Below, piece after piece: positions 5,789 through 6,976 of a DNA stretch of 6,976 nucleotides (positions within the stretch are counted from its first letter, which is position 1; each line of letters opens with the position of its first letter). This stretch comes from an uncultured Stomatobaculum sp. Lineage in GTDB: Bacteria; Bacillota; Clostridia; Lachnospirales; Lachnospiraceae. The translations under genes and the position numbers were made by a program. The notes under the pieces are model-generated. The model was not told the DNA's origin. It was given only the letters and a program-made list of their open reading frames with translations, and made no database searches. The stretch spans positions 1 to 6,976 of the forward strand of contig CALLVJ010000175.1 of NCBI GenBank assembly GCA_938010625.1, read 5' to 3'.

Positions 5789-5827
5789 TGAGGTGTACAG
5801 TGAGAGCACAGGAAAGGAGTGTACTGC

Positions 5828-6730
5828 ATGGCAGACTATCAGCTTCCGCCCTGGCAGTTTGAGCCAGGACATCAGATGGAGGCAGCCGAGACGGGAGAGC
5901 TCAGCTATCTCTATTTTCCGGCCTTCCGGGCATATCCAAAGCTCCGACACGGATTTTCGACGCGGCAGGGCGGCGTGAGCGAGGGCTATCTCGCGACGAT
6001 GAATTTTTCATTTGACCGAGGCGATGAGCCCGAGCGTGTGCGGGAAAATTATCACCGCATTGCCGCGGCGCTCGATGTGAGCTACGACTCTCTGACTGTC
6101 GCAAAGCAGACGCATACGACCAATATTCGGGAGATCACAACGGCTGACCGCGGCGCCGGTGTCCGCTTTCCGCGCCCCTATGACAATGTTGACGGGCTCA
6201 TGACCAATGTGCCCGGTATTACGCTCGTGACGTATCACGCGGACTGCCTGCCGCTCTATCTCTACGATCCGGCGCATCAGGCGGTCGCGCTGTTGCACGC
6301 GGGCTGGCGCGGCACCGTGGATCGCATTGCGCTCTGCGGTCTCGAGAAGATGCAGGAAGCCTACGGAACCAGACCTTCGGATGTCATCGCCGGTATAGGC
6401 CCCGGCATCTCGGCGGCCTGCTATGAGACAAGTGAGTCTGTGCGGATACAGTTTGCGGCAACATTTTCGGATCGGGACATGCAGATCATCTTCACGGCGC
6501 CGCATACAGGGGAGGATGGTGCGCGTCACTGGCAGCTTGACCTCGCGCGCGCCAATCACCTTCTGCTCGCGCACGCGGGGGTACAGGAGATTTTTGAGAG
6601 CGGCGTCTGCACGTATCGAAATGCAAAGCGCCTCTTTTCACACCGCGCCCAAGGCGTGAAAAGAGGGTTGAATGCCGCTTTTCTCGGCATAGCGGATTCC
6701 ATAGCGCCGCGGACAGGAGACCTGCGATGA
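5828..6730 (+). CDS. pgeF: PgeF / YfiH (laccase-domain) purine nucleoside phosphorylase-like protein
   Basis: This is a 300-residue member of the YfiH/PgeF (DUF152, 'polyphenol oxidase laccase') family. In E. coli PgeF keeps wrong amino acids out of peptidoglycan precursors; related proteins such as FAMIN and bacterial YfiH homologues have purine nucleoside phosphorylase and adenosine deaminase activity. The metal site is visible: His96 in KQTHT, Cys140 in YHADCLPLYL, His157 in LLHAGWRGT. HGFSTRQGGVSEG (41-53), NVDGLMTNVPG (120-130), and GIGPGISAACYE (189-200) are further conserved blocks, and the end FSHRAQGVKRGLNAAFLGI is typical. The ATG at 5828 has AAAGGAG at 5813-5819; an in-frame GTG at 5819 overlaps that site and is rejected. 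The stop overlaps the next gene by four bases. Confidence 0.94.
   Translation: MADYQLPPWQFEPGHQMEAAETGELSYLYFPAFRAYPKLRHGFSTRQGGVSEGYLATMNFSFDRGDEPERVRENYHRIAAALDVSYDSLTVAKQTHTTNIREITTADRGAGVRFPRPYDNVDGLMTNVPGITLVTYHADCLPLYLYDPAHQAVALLHAGWRGTVDRIALCGLEKMQEAYGTRPSDVIAGIGPGISAACYETSESVRIQFAATFSDRDMQIIFTAPHTGEDGARHWQLDLARANHLLLAHAGVQEIFESGVCTYRNAKRLFSHRAQGVKRGLNAAFLGIADSIAPRTGDLR
6631..6666 (+). other. Intragenic 11-bp perfect inverted repeat in pgeF
   Basis: CCTCTTTTCAC (6631-6641) is exactly complementary to GTGAAAAGAGG (6656-6666). The 14-base interval can form a further GCC/GGC stem (6647-6649 with 6653-6655) closed by CAA. The structure is within the pgeF coding region, about 60 bases before the next gene's start, and has no T-run after it. 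Confidence 0.7.
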
Positions 6731-6976
6731 AGGAGCGCCTCAAACGTCAGCTCGCCTTTGCGCTCGAGCTCGACAAGGAAAAGAATATTTTACGACAGAC
6801 ACATCTCACGGGGCACGGGCGGCGCGAGAATGATGCAGAACACGCCTGGCATATGGCGCTGATGGCATACTTGCTGCGGGAGTATGCGAATGAGCCGGTG
6901 GACATTGCGCGGGTCATGCTGATGTGCCTGTTGCACGATGTGGTGGAAATTGATGCGGGCGATACTTACGCCTATG
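6727..6976 (+). CDS. HD-domain phosphohydrolase (HDDC2 / YfbR-like), 5' part
   Basis: The gene starts at ATG 6727, overlapping the pgeF stop (ATGA), with AGGAGA at 6715-6720 as ribosome binding site, and runs off the right edge after 83 codons. The translation begins MKERLKRQLAFALELDKEKN. It contains the HD-superfamily metal site: His39 in ENDAEHAWHMA, His70-Asp71 in CLLHDVVEIDAGD, with Glu74, Asp76 and Asp79 following. The RENxAEHxWH and HDxxExxxGD pattern is that of the HD_3 group, which includes human HDDC2 and E. coli YfbR, a 5'-deoxynucleotidase. The substrate here cannot be told from the fragment. Coupling to pgeF would suit a nucleoside or nucleotide clean-up pair, which is inference. 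Confidence 0.88.
   Translation, partial: MKERLKRQLAFALELDKEKNILRQTHLTGHGRRENDAEHAWHMALMAYLLREYANEPVDIARVMLMCLLHDVVEIDAGDTYAY

Noticed and set aside
5819..5827. Earlier GTG start for pgeF
   Set aside because: The GTG overlaps the Shine-Dalgarno sequence itself; the ATG at 5828 is correctly spaced.
6008..6574. Antisense reading frame (188 codons, minus strand) within pgeF
   Set aside because: Shadow of pgeF with no family motif and no ribosome binding site that I can support.
1..6976. Search for a new defence, mobile or accessory system
   Set aside because: All ten complete or partial large genes are conserved housekeeping families in the usual Firmicutes order; no transposase, integrase, terminal repeats, CRISPR or toxin-antitoxin pair is visible.

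Overview
The window is a housekeeping locus from a low-copy bacterial chromosome, almost certainly a Gram-positive anaerobe of the Clostridia. The gene order ffh, rpsP, khpA (ylqC), rimM, trmD, rplS, lepB, rbgA (ylqF), rnhB, yraN is the conserved Firmicutes arrangement. Protein details (the 115-residue L19, TrmD with an ESF motif, short single-anchor signal peptidase) and a fairly high GC content with many CTC, GGC and CGC codons suggest a GC-rich Lachnospiraceae relative. The family-level placement is inference. All genes lie on the + strand and there is no sign of mobile elements, CRISPR, tRNA or rRNA.

Layout: (1) 1-758 is the 3' part of ffh, the SRP54 GTPase. (2) 822-2640 is a tight run of rpsP, khpA, rimM and trmD, which serves 30S assembly and tRNA modification; rimM and trmD overlap by one base. 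(3) rplS (2746-3093) follows a 105-base spacer with a possible promoter and a structured leader. (4) 3094-3316 is the only sizeable non-coding stretch. It holds a long terminator-like hairpin directly after rplS, a possible 18-codon ORF inside that hairpin, a promoter-like region with a perfect tandem 9-bp repeat, and a strong intrinsic terminator ending only 17 bases before the lepB start. (5) 3317-5769 holds lepB, rbgA, rnhB and yraN, with rbgA/rnhB and rnhB/yraN overlapping. (6) After a 58-base gap with a perfect hairpin, pgeF (5828-6730) overlaps by four bases an HD-domain phosphohydrolase that runs off the end of the window.

Functionally, the genes cover protein targeting and processing (Ffh, signal peptidase I), ribosome proteins and maturation (bS16, bL19, RimM, RbgA, KhpA), tRNA m1G37 methylation (TrmD), RNA/DNA-hybrid repair (RNase HII), a predicted nuclease-fold protein (YraN), and nucleoside or cell-wall precursor quality control (PgeF, HD hydrolase). 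I found no new defence or accessory system. The observations most worth a second look are the terminator between the lepB promoter region and the lepB start, and the altered box E of LepB.
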